Positions 24,560 through 34,903 are shown, numbered from the stretch's first letter. The stretch: 36,642 nt of DNA from Devosia equisanguinis (GCA_945862355.1 CAMAYR010000017.1:1-36642), one strand, 5' to 3'. The notes: generated by a model not told the origin, from the sequence alone. Program-made: numbers and translations.

Positions 24560-25675
24560 GTGGCCGAGAAAGTGCTTGCCGCCGTCCGCACCGCCGCGAA
24601 CACCACCGAGGTTCGCGAGTACCCGATGCCGGACGTGCCGGCCGATGCGGCTCTCCTCAAGATGGAGGTCGCTGGCATCTGCGGCACCGACGTGCGCTTG
24701 TACCAGGAGCCGCCGACCAACAAGCCCACCATCATGGGGCACGAGAACATCGGCTACATCGCGAAGTGCGGGTCGGAGTTCACGCGCCGCAAGGGCTTCA
24801 AGGAAGGCGACCTCGTATTCCTCGAGCACTACGTGATGTGCGGCAAGTGCGAGTGGTGCCACAAGGGCGAGTACCGGCACTGCGAGAACACCAACTGGCG
24901 CACGAACCCGGACGCGATCCGCTACGGCTATACCTCCGACGAGAAGGCGCCGCATTTGTGGGGCGGCTTCGCGCAGTACGTCTACATGCCGTGGAACGCT
25001 GTGCTGCATCATGTGCCGAAGGGCGTATCGCCGAAACTCGCCGGCATCGTCACGCCGATGGCGAACGGTGTCGAATGGAGCCTGTTCGACGGCGCGGTCG
25101 GCTACAACTCCGTCGTGCTGATACAGGGTCCGGGCCAGCAAGGCCTGTCACAGACCGTGATCTGCAAGCAGGCGGGTGCTGCCTGCATCATCGTCACCGG
25201 CACGAGCAAGGACAAGGCGCGGCTGGAGGTCGCCAAGAAGCTCGGCGCCGACTACGTCATCAACGTCAACGAGGAAGATCCGCTCCAGCGCATCATGGAG
25301 ATCACTGCCGGGAAGGGCGTCGATGTCGCGCTCGACTGCTCCTCGGGCGCCGGCACGATCCCGATGCTGCTGGCGATCGAAGCGTGCAAGCGCAAGGGCG
25401 GAATCATCGTTGCGCAAGGCGAGATGAAGGACTTCCCCAACTTCCCGCTCGAGAAGTTCTGCGTGAAGTGGATCACTATGAAGAGCGCGCGCGGCCACTC
25501 GTATCGCTCGTGCGAGCTCGCCCTGCAGCAGCTCGCCTCGAAGCGGTTCCCGATCGACCTCATCTGCACGCACGAGTTCGGCCTGAAGGACGTCGATCTC
25601 GCGATCCGGTCGGTGGGCAACCTGCCCGGTGGCATTCCCGACGTGATCCACGCGAGCCTGATGCCTTGGCAGTGA
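24560..25675 (+). CDS. zinc-binding medium-chain dehydrogenase
   Basis: 371 residues from a GTG at 24560, preceded by AAAGGAG seven bases upstream. It belongs to the MDR superfamily: catalytic zinc ligands Cys41 (GICGTD) and His61-Glu62 (GHEN), and structural zinc ligands Cys94, Cys97, Cys100 and Cys108. The nucleotide-binding loop reads QGPGQQGLS (from about residue 189), a modified GxGxxG. It probably oxidises an alcohol or polyol with NAD(P)+ in the cytoplasm; the substrate is unknown. The neighbouring racemase remnant hints at a former sugar-acid or polyol pathway locus, but that is inference. Confidence 0.9.
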   Translation: MAEKVLAAVRTAANTTEVREYPMPDVPADAALLKMEVAGICGTDVRLYQEPPTNKPTIMGHENIGYIAKCGSEFTRRKGFKEGDLVFLEHYVMCGKCEWCHKGEYRHCENTNWRTNPDAIRYGYTSDEKAPHLWGGFAQYVYMPWNAVLHHVPKGVSPKLAGIVTPMANGVEWSLFDGAVGYNSVVLIQGPGQQGLSQTVICKQAGAACIIVTGTSKDKARLEVAKKLGADYVINVNEEDPLQRIMEITAGKGVDVALDCSSGAGTIPMLLAIEACKRKGGIIVAQGEMKDFPNFPLEKFCVKWITMKSARGHSYRSCELALQQLASKRFPIDLICTHEFGLKDVDLAIRSVGNLPGGIPDVIHASLMPWQ

Positions 25676-25744
25676 GCATCGGACGCGCGCCCGACGCATG
25701 AATTGAAGGCCATGAGACCCAGGGTGTGCCGGTGACGGCGCGCC

Positions 25745-27529
25745 CTACTTCTTTTTGCCCGAAGGCCGGAACTGCCCCGTCTCCGCGAGCTGCGCCTCGA
25801 CGTGCTGGGCGAGCTTGCCGGCGAGCGCGTTCGTCTCGGCCGTCACGAAGCGGCGGATCAGCCAGCGGGTGAGCGCCCACCTGCCGACGAGCATCGGCGC
25901 CAGGAAACGATCCGCCAGGGCGCCGATGCGTACCTCGGCGCGGTCCTGTAGCTGGGCTAGCTTGCCGGCGTCGATGGTGGGCCAGCCGGGCGCTGCAATC
26001 GGCTCGCGTGCGCTGCCGTGGAGCGGGACGATCGGCCGGTAGTCCGGGTCCTCGCCATTGCGGCTCGACGATCGGCCGGTGCCGCCGAAAACGGGGTTGG
26101 CAGCGTCCAGCATGAAGTGATCGCTCAGGAAGCGCTGGCAGTTGCGCCGGCCGAGTTGGAAATCGTGCGCGCGGAAGCTCTCGTCGATGAAGCCGCCGAA
26201 TGCGGCAACCGCGGCGCACGCGAGCTGGTCACTACGCGTTCCCCGACGGGTGGTAGGCGCGGTGGGCGTGATCACGTAACGGCTGAAGGTGTCGGGGTCC
26301 TCTGCGTCGAGAATGTCGGTGATCTTGAGGCGGGCCTGCCGCGTCATTGCCGGCAGCAAGCCGCCGAGGACGGCCAACAGCGGCAGACTGTTGCCGGGAC
26401 CGGGGCTCGGGTCCAGCAAGTCCTTGGATGGCGCATCTGGGAATGGCGCAATGGAGATGACGGCCCGGTCCGCTCTCTCCGCCTCCCGCGGATTTCTGCC
26501 GGTGCGCATGTCGCGGATCGTGAAGCGGGCGATGCTGAACGGGTCGTTGTCGGTAACGCCGCCATCGACGGCGTTGAAACCCAGCTCCCGATCGAGGTCG
26601 CCCCGCCATAGGCAGTCGATCGGCTTGCCTTCGAATTTTTCGAGATAGGTGCTCTCGATCGTCCAGGCGCGCGCGCCGTAGTCCGAAGGATGGTAGGGGA
26701 TGCGACGGGCGGCAAGCCCCATCGGATAGGCACACGTTCCCAGAACCGCATTCACGAGAAGCTGAACCTCCCTGCGCGGGGGCTCTTGTGGCAGGGGAAC
26801 TGAAAGGTCGAGCGCGACGCCCTCGTCGCCCCACTGCGACAGCCACGTGCACTCATCGCTCGGAAACGGCGTTGTGCCGAGGCCGTGAATCGCGAAGTGC
26901 GCCCGATCCGCATGTACCGTGACGGTGGTGCCCTTGCCGAGCCTGTAAGGGACGCCATCGAGATTGGTCAGCGTCAGGAAGAGATGCATCGGCTCGCTGA
27001 AGAAGGGATAGCGCTTACGGCCGGTGTCAGCGCCTGCCATCACCTCCTTGGCAACGAGATCGAGGACAGTGGTGTCGAAGACCGAGGCGATCTGGGCTGC
27101 ATCCGCCGTACCCGATTGCAGATCGTGGAGATCGAGCAGAGAGGCTCTGCCATCGCCAGCGGGGCCCGCCTGATCGGGCATCAGGCGTGGGCGCTTCACC
27201 CACGCCTCGAACAGCTCGGGAAGCGCGTAGCGAACGGTGCCGACCTCGGCGTACTCCGCCTCCGACTTGAGCAATCCGGCCGAGGCGGAAAGCGCACCGA
27301 GTGCTGCGGCAACGCCGCCGGCGGACGCGCCGGCCATCACGGATATGAACACGTCGTGGCCTGCAACACCGGGCTCGCCCCGTGCCTTGGCGTCGTACCA
27401 TTCGGAAAGGGCCTCGATCAGGAAATCCAACACGCCGGCGCTGTAGGCGCCTGCCGAAACCGCACCGGAGAGCGAAAGGCCGATCTGGAAAGGCTTGGAC
27501 TGCGTAGTACGCCGCGCGGTCTCAGTCAT
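25745..27529 (-). CDS. large patatin-like phospholipase
   Basis: 594 residues from the ATG at 27529. The patatin dyad is present: nucleophile Ser69 in GASAGG and catalytic Asp322 in AVDGGVTDNDPF. The oxyanion loop near the N-terminus reads LSLSGAVSAGAYSAG, with Ala-Val in place of the usual Gly-Gly. There is no signal peptide, so it is cytoplasmic. The 270 residues after the Asp are not a domain I recognise and include an Arg-rich HDFQLGRRNCQRFL string. It likely hydrolyses acyl esters of membrane lipids. A TATAAAAT string about 20 bases upstream (27549-27556) may be a -10 element. No CBASS-type cyclase is adjacent. Confidence 0.88.
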   Translation of the reverse strand: MTETARRTTQSKPFQIGLSLSGAVSAGAYSAGVLDFLIEALSEWYDAKARGEPGVAGHDVFISVMAGASAGGVAAALGALSASAGLLKSEAEYAEVGTVRYALPELFEAWVKRPRLMPDQAGPAGDGRASLLDLHDLQSGTADAAQIASVFDTTVLDLVAKEVMAGADTGRKRYPFFSEPMHLFLTLTNLDGVPYRLGKGTTVTVHADRAHFAIHGLGTTPFPSDECTWLSQWGDEGVALDLSVPLPQEPPRREVQLLVNAVLGTCAYPMGLAARRIPYHPSDYGARAWTIESTYLEKFEGKPIDCLWRGDLDRELGFNAVDGGVTDNDPFSIARFTIRDMRTGRNPREAERADRAVISIAPFPDAPSKDLLDPSPGPGNSLPLLAVLGGLLPAMTRQARLKITDILDAEDPDTFSRYVITPTAPTTRRGTRSDQLACAAVAAFGGFIDESFRAHDFQLGRRNCQRFLSDHFMLDAANPVFGGTGRSSSRNGEDPDYRPIVPLHGSAREPIAAPGWPTIDAGKLAQLQDRAEVRIGALADRFLAPMLVGRWALTRWLIRRFVTAETNALAGKLAQHVEAQLAETGQFRPSGKKK

Positions 27530-27757
27530 GCCCCAAGGTCCCCCGAAAATTTTATATCGTCCGGCGATTTCGCGCCACGTGTGCCACGAGTGTCTGGTAG
27601 CACGCCGCAGCCTGCCAGCCAGAGTCCATGTGCGATACGGCTGGCGCAAGCCCTGGTGTGGCGCGGGCTCCTTGGAACTCGTTCACAGCGCGCGCTTCAT
27701 TGCGAGGCGCGGATGTGCCAGCATCGCGGCTCCAGCAAGACGAGCGAGGCGGAAGAC

Positions 27758-28945
27758 ATGACGGTGCGATCCGGCCGGGAGTTCCTGGCCATCCCGGGCC
27801 CCACGACCATGCCGGACGAGGTGCTTTCGGCCATGCACCGGCCGGCGATCGACATCTATGCCGGGCCGCTCATCGGCATGACGGACAGCATACTGGCGCG
27901 TCTTGCCTTGCTGTTTCGCACAGCGCGCCGGCCCTACATCTACATCGCCAACGGCCACGGCGCGTGGGAGGCCGCGCTCACCAACGTGCTCTCCAAGGGC
28001 GACAAGGTACTGGTGCTGGAAAGCGGCCGCTTCGCCACCGGCTGGGGCGCGATGGCGCAAGGGCTGGGCTGCGAGGTCGAGGTGCTCGCGGGTGAATGGA
28101 GCCGTGCTGTTCGCCCAGAGGCAGTCGCGGCACGGCTGGCTGCCGACCGCGGGGGCAGCATCAAGGCCGTGCTCGTCGTGCAGGTGGATACTGCCTCCGG
28201 CGTCGTCAACGACATTCCCGCGATCGGCGCTGCGATCCGCGCTGCAGGCCACGATGCACTCTATTGCGTAGACGCGGTGGCATCGCTGGGCTGCATGCCC
28301 TTCGAGATGGACGCTTGGGGCATCGACATCGCCATGGCCGCCTCGCAGAAGGGACTGATGACGCCGCCGGGGCTGAGCTTCGTCGCGGCGAGCGCCAGGG
28401 CACGCGAGATCCACAAGCAGGCCGGCCTGCGCACACCCTACTGGGATTGGACCGCGCGGGAAGGCGAGGAGCACTACCGCAAGTACGCCGGCACAGCGCC
28501 GGAGCATCTGCTGTTCGGCCTCGACAAGGCGCTCGAGATGATGTTCGCGGAGGGCCTGGACGCGATATTCGAACGGCACCGGATACTGGCCGCCGCCGTG
28601 CAGGAGGCAGTCGAGGTCTGGTCCCAGGCCGGAACACTCGGCTTCAGCATAAATACCTCCCGCGAGCGCGCCCCAACCGTGACCGCGATCCGCCTCGACG
28701 GCGATGGGCTCTCCGCGCGGCTCTTGGACTACTGCCACACGAAGTGCGGCGTCGTTCTGGGGCGTGCCCTCGGCGATCTCTCCGGACGCGGCTTCCGCAT
28801 CGCACACATGGGGCACGTCAATGCGCCGATGGTTCTGGGGACGCTGGGGGTCGTGGAGATGGGATTACAGGCTCTCGGCGTCCCGCACGGAAAGGGCGGG
28901 GTGAGTGCTGCCATCTCGCGATTGGCGCGCGAGGTCGAAGCCTGA
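27758..28945 (+). CDS. class V aminotransferase (serine-/alanine-glyoxylate type)
   Basis: 395 residues from the ATG at 27758 (GAGG/GGAAG upstream). It is a fold-type I PLP enzyme: the cofactor lysine is Lys198 in AASQKGLMTPPG, and the Asp that pairs with the pyridine nitrogen is Asp172 in CVDAVAS. The N-terminal IPGPTTMPDEVLSAM and IANGHGAWEAAL are typical of serine-glyoxylate aminotransferases. In serine-cycle methylotrophs this enzyme makes hydroxypyruvate and glycine, but homologues also serve photorespiratory-type glyoxylate removal. No hprA, glyA or mtdA is adjacent, so a methylotrophic role is not shown. It is divergent from the patatin gene. Confidence 0.9.
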   Translation: MTVRSGREFLAIPGPTTMPDEVLSAMHRPAIDIYAGPLIGMTDSILARLALLFRTARRPYIYIANGHGAWEAALTNVLSKGDKVLVLESGRFATGWGAMAQGLGCEVEVLAGEWSRAVRPEAVAARLAADRGGSIKAVLVVQVDTASGVVNDIPAIGAAIRAAGHDALYCVDAVASLGCMPFEMDAWGIDIAMAASQKGLMTPPGLSFVAASARAREIHKQAGLRTPYWDWTAREGEEHYRKYAGTAPEHLLFGLDKALEMMFAEGLDAIFERHRILAAAVQEAVEVWSQAGTLGFSINTSRERAPTVTAIRLDGDGLSARLLDYCHTKCGVVLGRALGDLSGRGFRIAHMGHVNAPMVLGTLGVVEMGLQALGVPHGKGGVSAAISRLAREVEA

Positions 28946-29233
28946 GTGGGGTTCACGCCACAACGACTTGCTGCTCGCTCGCGATCGCGATGCCCGATTG
29001 CGAGACTATCCATAGCTATTTATTCACGGGTCGACGCGAATAAACGCGAGAACCGTTTTTGTTCCGCGCCAATAGCCCATTACTTGCATTGCCACGCATC
29101 CCGCCACACCAATACCATTCCACTTACATAAAATGCCGCCAATTTTATTCACCAGAAATAAATTGGATTTTCAGTCGATTCGATTTAATTGTTGCAGCCA
29201 TTGCATCTGCGTGTGACAAAATCAGGGAGTTGA
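28946..29233. other. AT-rich spacer upstream of the TadG-like gene
   Basis: The second half (about 29030-29215) is the most A/T-rich stretch of the window. CAATTTTATT (29140-29149) can pair imperfectly with AAATAAATTG (29156-29165). It probably holds the promoter of the TadG-like gene, though no consensus -35/-10 is convincing. A/T enrichment at this level in a G/C-rich genome may mark a site for a nucleoid-associated silencer or a recent insertion. Confidence 0.5.
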
Positions 29234-30631
29234 ATGTCGTTCAATCGAGGGCTGTCCATGCTCCAAGATCGCTGCACCCGAAAACGCCTAAAAGCCGCTC
29301 GTTCGCGGTTCTCAAATGACACGAAGGGTAATATCTCCATTACCTTCGGTCTTTCTGTCATATCGCTTTTCGTAGCAGTCGGCGGCTCAGTCGATATGAT
29401 GCGCGCATTAAGCGCGAACACGAAAATACAAGCCGCCATGGATTCGGCTGTGCTCGCCGGCGGCAGAGCATTGCAGATTTCGCCGACCAACGATTCGACC
29501 GTGGCCATTGCCGCCGCGCAGAACTACTACAATCAAATGAAGCCCAGCGATGTCAGCGGGGCGGCACCCGATTTCCAGGTGATCGAGGGATCGACCGTCC
29601 TCAAGGGCGTGGTTTCGTTCGCTATTGCGACACCGTTCCTCAAGTTGATCGGCATCCCGCAAATCCAGCAGTCGCTCATGACCGAGGCAGCGCTCGCTTC
29701 CGGCGGCAACACCAACACGAGCCTGGAGGTGTCCCTCATGCTCGACACGACGGGCTCGATGGGCGGACAGAAGATCGAAGATCTGAAGGCTGCCGCCAAG
29801 GAGCTGATCGACATCGTGGTCTGGAACGACCAGAGCCAGCAGACGTCGAAGGTCGCACTCGCCCCGTTTGCGCCGCGCGTCAACGTCGGCGACCTCGTGG
29901 CACAGGTCACAGGCATGAGCGCGACCTGGAGCGGACGCAAGCTCAGGCAGTGCGTCACCGATCGCACAGGGACTTATGCCACGACCGACGCAGCTCCGGG
30001 CTCCGGCGCGTGGCTGAACGCCTATGGCGGCAATCGCGACAGCAATACGACGAACTATACCTCTAGCGGCGACTGCACCGCACCTGCCGAGCAGGTCATA
30101 CCGCTGACCGGCGACAAGGATGTCCTCAAATCCAAGATCGACGCCTTCACGGCGGGCGGCGCCACCGCTGGTGCGCTCGGAACGGCTTGGGCCTGGTATC
30201 TGCTCTCTCCCAACTGGGCTCCTGTGCTCCCTGAAGGCAGCAAGCCGCGCAGCTACGCCGACGTGACCACGCTCAACGCCAACGGCTCGCCCAAGCTGCG
30301 CAAAATCGCGGTGCTGATGAGCGACGGCATCTATAACACCACCGGCGGCGTCAACTACGGCGACACCTCGAGCCAGGCGACGACCATCTCGAACAATGCC
30401 GTGGCGCTGTGCAACGGCATGAAGGCGGCCGGCATCAAGGTCTATACCGTCGGCTTCCAGCTCGGCGGCAGCCAGCTCGCCATCAACACGCTGAAGGCCT
30501 GCGCTTCCGCGGAGCCGAACGATCCAGCCGACAATCCGAGCTACTTCTTCAATGTGGAATCCGGCGACGAGCTGAAGGCGGCGTTCAGGCAGATCGCACT
30601 GCAGCTCGCCACGCTGCGCCTGAGGTCGTAA
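29234..30631 (+). CDS. TadG-like pilus/surface protein with von Willebrand A domain
   Basis: 465 residues from the ATG at 29234 (GGGAG upstream). The N-terminus has a basic leader, then FSNDTKGNISITFGLSVISLFVAVGGSVDM, a TadE/TadG-type prepilin-like segment with one membrane helix, followed by NTKIQAAMDSAVLAGG. The von Willebrand A domain starts near residue 164 with the MIDAS motif DTTGSM (171-176), and continues to VLMSDGIYN and YTVGFQLG. It probably sits in the inner membrane with the domain outside, and may take part in Flp-type pilus or secretion assembly. No other tad/cpa gene is present. It converges on ruvB. Confidence 0.87.
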   Translation: MSFNRGLSMLQDRCTRKRLKAARSRFSNDTKGNISITFGLSVISLFVAVGGSVDMMRALSANTKIQAAMDSAVLAGGRALQISPTNDSTVAIAAAQNYYNQMKPSDVSGAAPDFQVIEGSTVLKGVVSFAIATPFLKLIGIPQIQQSLMTEAALASGGNTNTSLEVSLMLDTTGSMGGQKIEDLKAAAKELIDIVVWNDQSQQTSKVALAPFAPRVNVGDLVAQVTGMSATWSGRKLRQCVTDRTGTYATTDAAPGSGAWLNAYGGNRDSNTTNYTSSGDCTAPAEQVIPLTGDKDVLKSKIDAFTAGGATAGALGTAWAWYLLSPNWAPVLPEGSKPRSYADVTTLNANGSPKLRKIAVLMSDGIYNTTGGVNYGDTSSQATTISNNAVALCNGMKAAGIKVYTVGFQLGGSQLAINTLKACASAEPNDPADNPSYFFNVESGDELKAAFRQIALQLATLRLRS

Positions 30632-30664
30632 CCGGAACGGTGCTCCGCTCGGCGAGGGAGGCGA

Positions 30665-31726
<1,062 letters not shown>

Positions 31727-31809
31727 CGAATCGCATGTGGCGTGATGATGTCCCCGTCTGCCGGACGCAGGCGGGTTTTGCAACCTGTGTCACGTTTCAC
31801 GACGGTTGC

Positions 31810-32583
31810 CTATGGCCGCTCGGGGAACAGCCAGCCCAATAGCCGCTGCGCGTAGGGCGCCACGCCGAGCCCATCGAGATCGGCAAAGGCGCGAACGATC
31901 ACCGCGTCGACAAGCTCGGAAGCGGGATCATCGGCAATATGGGACATCATGCGGGCGCGCAGCGCCGCGGCCGGCAGTGCCGAGCGCAACTCACATGCAA
32001 TCGACACCTGCGCTCTCTCGAACGTCACGAGAAAGCCGGGCTCCAGCGTCACATCCGCCAGGCGTAGCCCCGTCTCCTCGTCGAGCTCGCGCAGAATGCT
32101 CCCCGTTATGTCGATCTCGCCGGACGGAAGAACGTCGCTGGCGTCGATGAAGCCACCAGGCAGGTAGGCTGCGCCGTCGTTGACGTTACCTGGCCGCTGG
32201 CGCCCGAGCACGACATGGCCCTCCGCCGAGCGGATCAGCGCGGAGCCGAAACCATCGCGAACGCCAGCGGCTGGAAAGCCCTGCTCGCGCCAATAAAGGT
32301 AGCTCTTGAAATCGCTGCGCACGAAAGATGCCCGCAGTGCCGTTCCTTCGGCCTCGTCGGTCAACTCCATCTCGCGCATCAGAAAGATGGCACCGTTGAA
32401 CATGCGGAGGTTTTCCGCCTGCCGGCGCCGCCAGTGCGCGTCGATGCGATCTGCCTCATCCGCCTGAAACCCCCACGCGCCCTCGATCGTCCGCAATCTG
32501 CACTTCGCGATTTCAACAATGCCAGTGCGATCGACAGCGCTCGTCGCGCGGTGCAGTCGTGCCTCGAAGTCCTTGTCGTTCAT
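31810..32583 (-). CDS. NUDIX hydrolase-like protein with N-terminal extension
   Basis: 257 residues from the ATG at 32583, with a good AAGGTGAG site. The NUDIX helix motif ends REL-DEETGL (Arg165-Leu173) and begins with PGGF at 142-145. The spacing between the first Gly and the Glu (Glu156) is longer than the G-x5-E consensus, and Glu156 to Arg165 spans eight residues instead of seven, so the box contains a short insertion. The catalytic REx2EE core is intact. The N-terminal 110 residues (WGFQADEADRIDAHWRRRQ and YLYWREQGFP) form an unassigned domain also seen in some large NUDIX proteins. It probably hydrolyses a nucleoside-diphosphate compound. It lies upstream of ruvB, 83 bases away. Confidence 0.85.
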   Translation of the reverse strand: MNDKDFEARLHRATSAVDRTGIVEIAKCRLRTIEGAWGFQADEADRIDAHWRRRQAENLRMFNGAIFLMREMELTDEAEGTALRASFVRSDFKSYLYWREQGFPAAGVRDGFGSALIRSAEGHVVLGRQRPGNVNDGAAYLPGGFIDASDVLPSGEIDITGSILRELDEETGLRLADVTLEPGFLVTFERAQVSIACELRSALPAAALRARMMSHIADDPASELVDAVIVRAFADLDGLGVAPYAQRLLGWLFPERP

Positions 32584-33201
32584 ACAAATTCTCACCTTAG
32601 ATATATTTCGAGTTGTTTCCGCTACATTTGATCTGAACAGCGTCGATTGCTCATTTTCCGCCTTGCGTGTGCCTTGTATTCCTCACATTTGGCGTGCGAA
32701 ATGCAATCACAAGCGACGAGGTAATTCGTCCAGCATCCAGATACGGGGGGGCCCGAGGAAGGATCGCTGGAAGGATCTCAGCAACCTCGCCTGCCTCCGA
32801 CGAGCGGCATACCGAGCCGGCGCCCCTTCCTCGAGCGCGCTCGACACCGCCCAGAGACATCAACGTCATTTCCGCCACGCGGCCAACCCTGCCGCGTCAC
32901 GCGCAACGTTATCCCGCAGACCGCGGGAAACAGCTACCGGCTTCGGGTGGTCCCCGCCCCCCCAGGTCGGTCGTACGGGCCCGTCGGACTGGCATCGCAA
33001 GGTGCCTGCCCCGGCGGGTTCGGCAACCGGACGGCTCGTGCCGCTACACCGCCACACACCTCCCTCCCCGAGTGGTGGTGCGGGCCGTCCGGAAGCTATT
33101 GCACGGCAATCCACTGCTTCGCCGTCGCATGATCTGCCTTGCGATGGCCGTCGTGCTGTAGGATGGCACGGTCAGACAGCCAACAGGGGATTCGCGAGAC
33201 C
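32584..33201. other. 618-bp gap without a supported gene
   Basis: Open frames on both strands are present but have no recognised motif and no credible start. A seven-G run (32745-32751) and a seven-C run near 32957-32963 occur, along with short complementary blocks such as CCGCAGACCGCGG. I looked for the conserved cores of SRP RNA, RNase P RNA and tmRNA and found none. It is A/T-richer at its left end, next to the NUDIX gene. It could hold a decayed gene, a structured RNA or the xseA promoter. Confidence 0.5.
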
Positions 33202-34812
33202 GTGGCCGAGCCCGCACTCCAACAAGCCCGTCCCGCCACCAACAACCCGGAGATGACCGTCTCCGAGTTGTCCGGCGCCATCAAGCGCGCGTTGGAGGAC
33301 GGCTTCGGCTACGTGCGGCTGCGCGGCGAGGTCTCTGGCTATCGCGGGCCGCATTCGTCGGGCCACGCCTATTTCGGTCTCAAGGACGAGAGAGCCAAGA
33401 TCGACGCCGTCATCTGGAAGGGCAACTTCCAACGCCTGCGCTTCAAACCCGAGGAAGGCATGGAGGTGATCGCGCAAGGCCGCATCACCACCTTCCCCGG
33501 CTCGTCTAAATACCAGATCGTGATCGAGAGCCTCGAACCAGCCGGCGCCGGGGCGCTGATGGCGGTCTTGGAGGAGCGCAAGCGCAAGCTCGCCGCCGAG
33601 GGCCTGTTCGCCGAGGAGCGCAAGCGCAAGCTCCCGTTCTGGCCCGCCGTCGTCGGCATCGTCACCTCGCCCACCGGCGCCGTCATCCGCGACATGCTGC
33701 ACGGTTTCAACGAGCGCTTTCCAGCGCACGTCGTCGTATGGCCCGTCCGCGTGCAGGGAGAGGGCAGCGCGGCGGAAGTCGCAGCCGCCATCCGCGGCTT
33801 CAACGCGATCGCGCCGGGCGGTCGTATTCCCCGCCCCGACGTGCTGATCGTGGCGCGCGGCGGTGGCAGCCTCGAGGACCTGTGGGGCTTCAACGAGGAG
33901 ATCGTCGTTCGCGCCGCAGCCGAGAGCGCCATTCCGCTGATTTCCGCCGTCGGCCACGAGACCGATTGGACGCTCATCGACCTCGTCGCAGACGCGCGCG
34001 CGCCGACGCCGACGAAGGCGGCCGAGTGGGCCGTGCCGATGTTCTCCGATCTCGTGGAGGAAACCGAGAAGCTCGAGTTCCGGCTCAAGATCGCCGTGCG
34101 CCGCAGCGTGGAGAACCATCGCACCCATCTGAAAGCTGCCGCGCGCGGGCTGCCGCGGCCCGAAGATCTCGTCGCGATGCCGCGCCAGCGATTCGATTCC
34201 GTCGAGAAGCGCCTCGGACGCGCCCTGCTCGCCAACACGCGCGCACACGGGATGCGCCACGCCAAGCTCGCCGCACGCTTGCAGCCGCGCCTGCTCGAGG
34301 TGCGCATCGCGCGCGCCGCCGATCGCCTCGAGGCGATGGCACGCCGCTCCGGCGACGGTCTGGCGCGGCTCACGGCTCACCGTCGAACACGATTGGAACG
34401 GCTGGCAGGACGTGTAACGCCGGAGTTGGTGCGCGGGCGCATGATACGCGCGGGAGAGCGCGTAGAGGCGCTCGTCGAGCGTTCGCGCCGCGCCTTGGAC
34501 AACGGTATCGCCGCGCGGCGGCGCGTGCTCGAAGGCACAAGCGGCCTGTTGCGCTCGCTCAGCTATCAGAGCGTGCTGGGGCGCGGCTTCGCGCTAGTGC
34601 GCGACAGTGCGGGGCAAGCCGTGCGCTCGACGGGGCAAGTGAGAGCCGGCGCTGTGTTGAGCGTCGAGGTGGCCGACGGGCGCTTTGCAGCGCAAGCGCT
34701 GGAGGGCGGCGCGCCGGGCGCGGAGACGCCCAAGCCTGCGCTACCGATCGCAACACCGGCTGCACCACGCAAACGCGACAGTGGCGGCGGGTCGCAAGGG
34801 TCGCTGTTCTGA
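33202..34812 (+). CDS. xseA: exodeoxyribonuclease VII large subunit
   Basis: 536 residues from a GTG at 33202, giving the usual short lead before VSELSGAIK; an ATG at 33163 would add 13 residues. The N-terminal OB-fold reads VRLRGEVSGYRGPHSSGHAY. The nuclease domain has conserved VGIVTSPTGAVIRD, ARGGGSLEDLWGFN (218-231) and AVGHETDWTLID (249-260). A long basic coiled-coil region follows, then YQSVLGRGFALVRD and the C-terminal segment with a Pro/Ala-rich tail. XseA with XseB degrades single-stranded DNA to oligonucleotides. No xseB is in the window. Confidence 0.96.
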   Translation: MAEPALQQARPATNNPEMTVSELSGAIKRALEDGFGYVRLRGEVSGYRGPHSSGHAYFGLKDERAKIDAVIWKGNFQRLRFKPEEGMEVIAQGRITTFPGSSKYQIVIESLEPAGAGALMAVLEERKRKLAAEGLFAEERKRKLPFWPAVVGIVTSPTGAVIRDMLHGFNERFPAHVVVWPVRVQGEGSAAEVAAAIRGFNAIAPGGRIPRPDVLIVARGGGSLEDLWGFNEEIVVRAAAESAIPLISAVGHETDWTLIDLVADARAPTPTKAAEWAVPMFSDLVEETEKLEFRLKIAVRRSVENHRTHLKAAARGLPRPEDLVAMPRQRFDSVEKRLGRALLANTRAHGMRHAKLAARLQPRLLEVRIARAADRLEAMARRSGDGLARLTAHRRTRLERLAGRVTPELVRGRMIRAGERVEALVERSRRALDNGIAARRRVLEGTSGLLRSLSYQSVLGRGFALVRDSAGQAVRSTGQVRAGAVLSVEVADGRFAAQALEGGAPGAETPKPALPIATPAAPRKRDSGGGSQGSLF

Positions 34813-34855
34813 GCGCCGACTTTGCGCGCGCGACATGATTGCCCTGACGGGTAAT

Positions 34856-34903
34856 CCGAGGGATTCCATCCCTCGGCCTCCCTGACCAGGGACCGGTCCC
34901 TGG
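34856..34903 (+). terminator. two strong hairpins after xseA
   Basis: CCGAGGGA (34856-34863) pairs with TCCCTCGG (34869-34876) around a five-base loop. CCAGGGACCGGTCCCTGG (34886-34903) is an 18-bp perfect palindrome. Only a short CTTTT follows (34910-34915). The pair probably ends or protects the xseA transcript, and its GGGGTCC-AGGGACC style resembles dispersed G/C-rich elements, like the one after the HNH gene. Confidence 0.5.

Noticed and set aside
21461-27529. Anti-phage defence island (HNH nuclease and patatin effector)
   Set aside because: The HNH protein belongs to a broadly conserved alphaproteobacterial family, and no nucleotide cyclase, methylase, helicase or integrase is present. 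The two genes are 4 kb apart with unrelated genes between.
26885-27757. N-terminal extension of the aminotransferase
   Set aside because: It overlaps the patatin gene antisense, and class V aminotransferases begin near the IPGPTTMP string at 27788; the ATG at 27758 has an SD.
32584-33201. SRP RNA, RNase P RNA or tmRNA
   Set aside because: None of their conserved core strings (for example CCGGAAGGAAGCAG or GAGGAAAGTCCGGGC) occurs on either strand.
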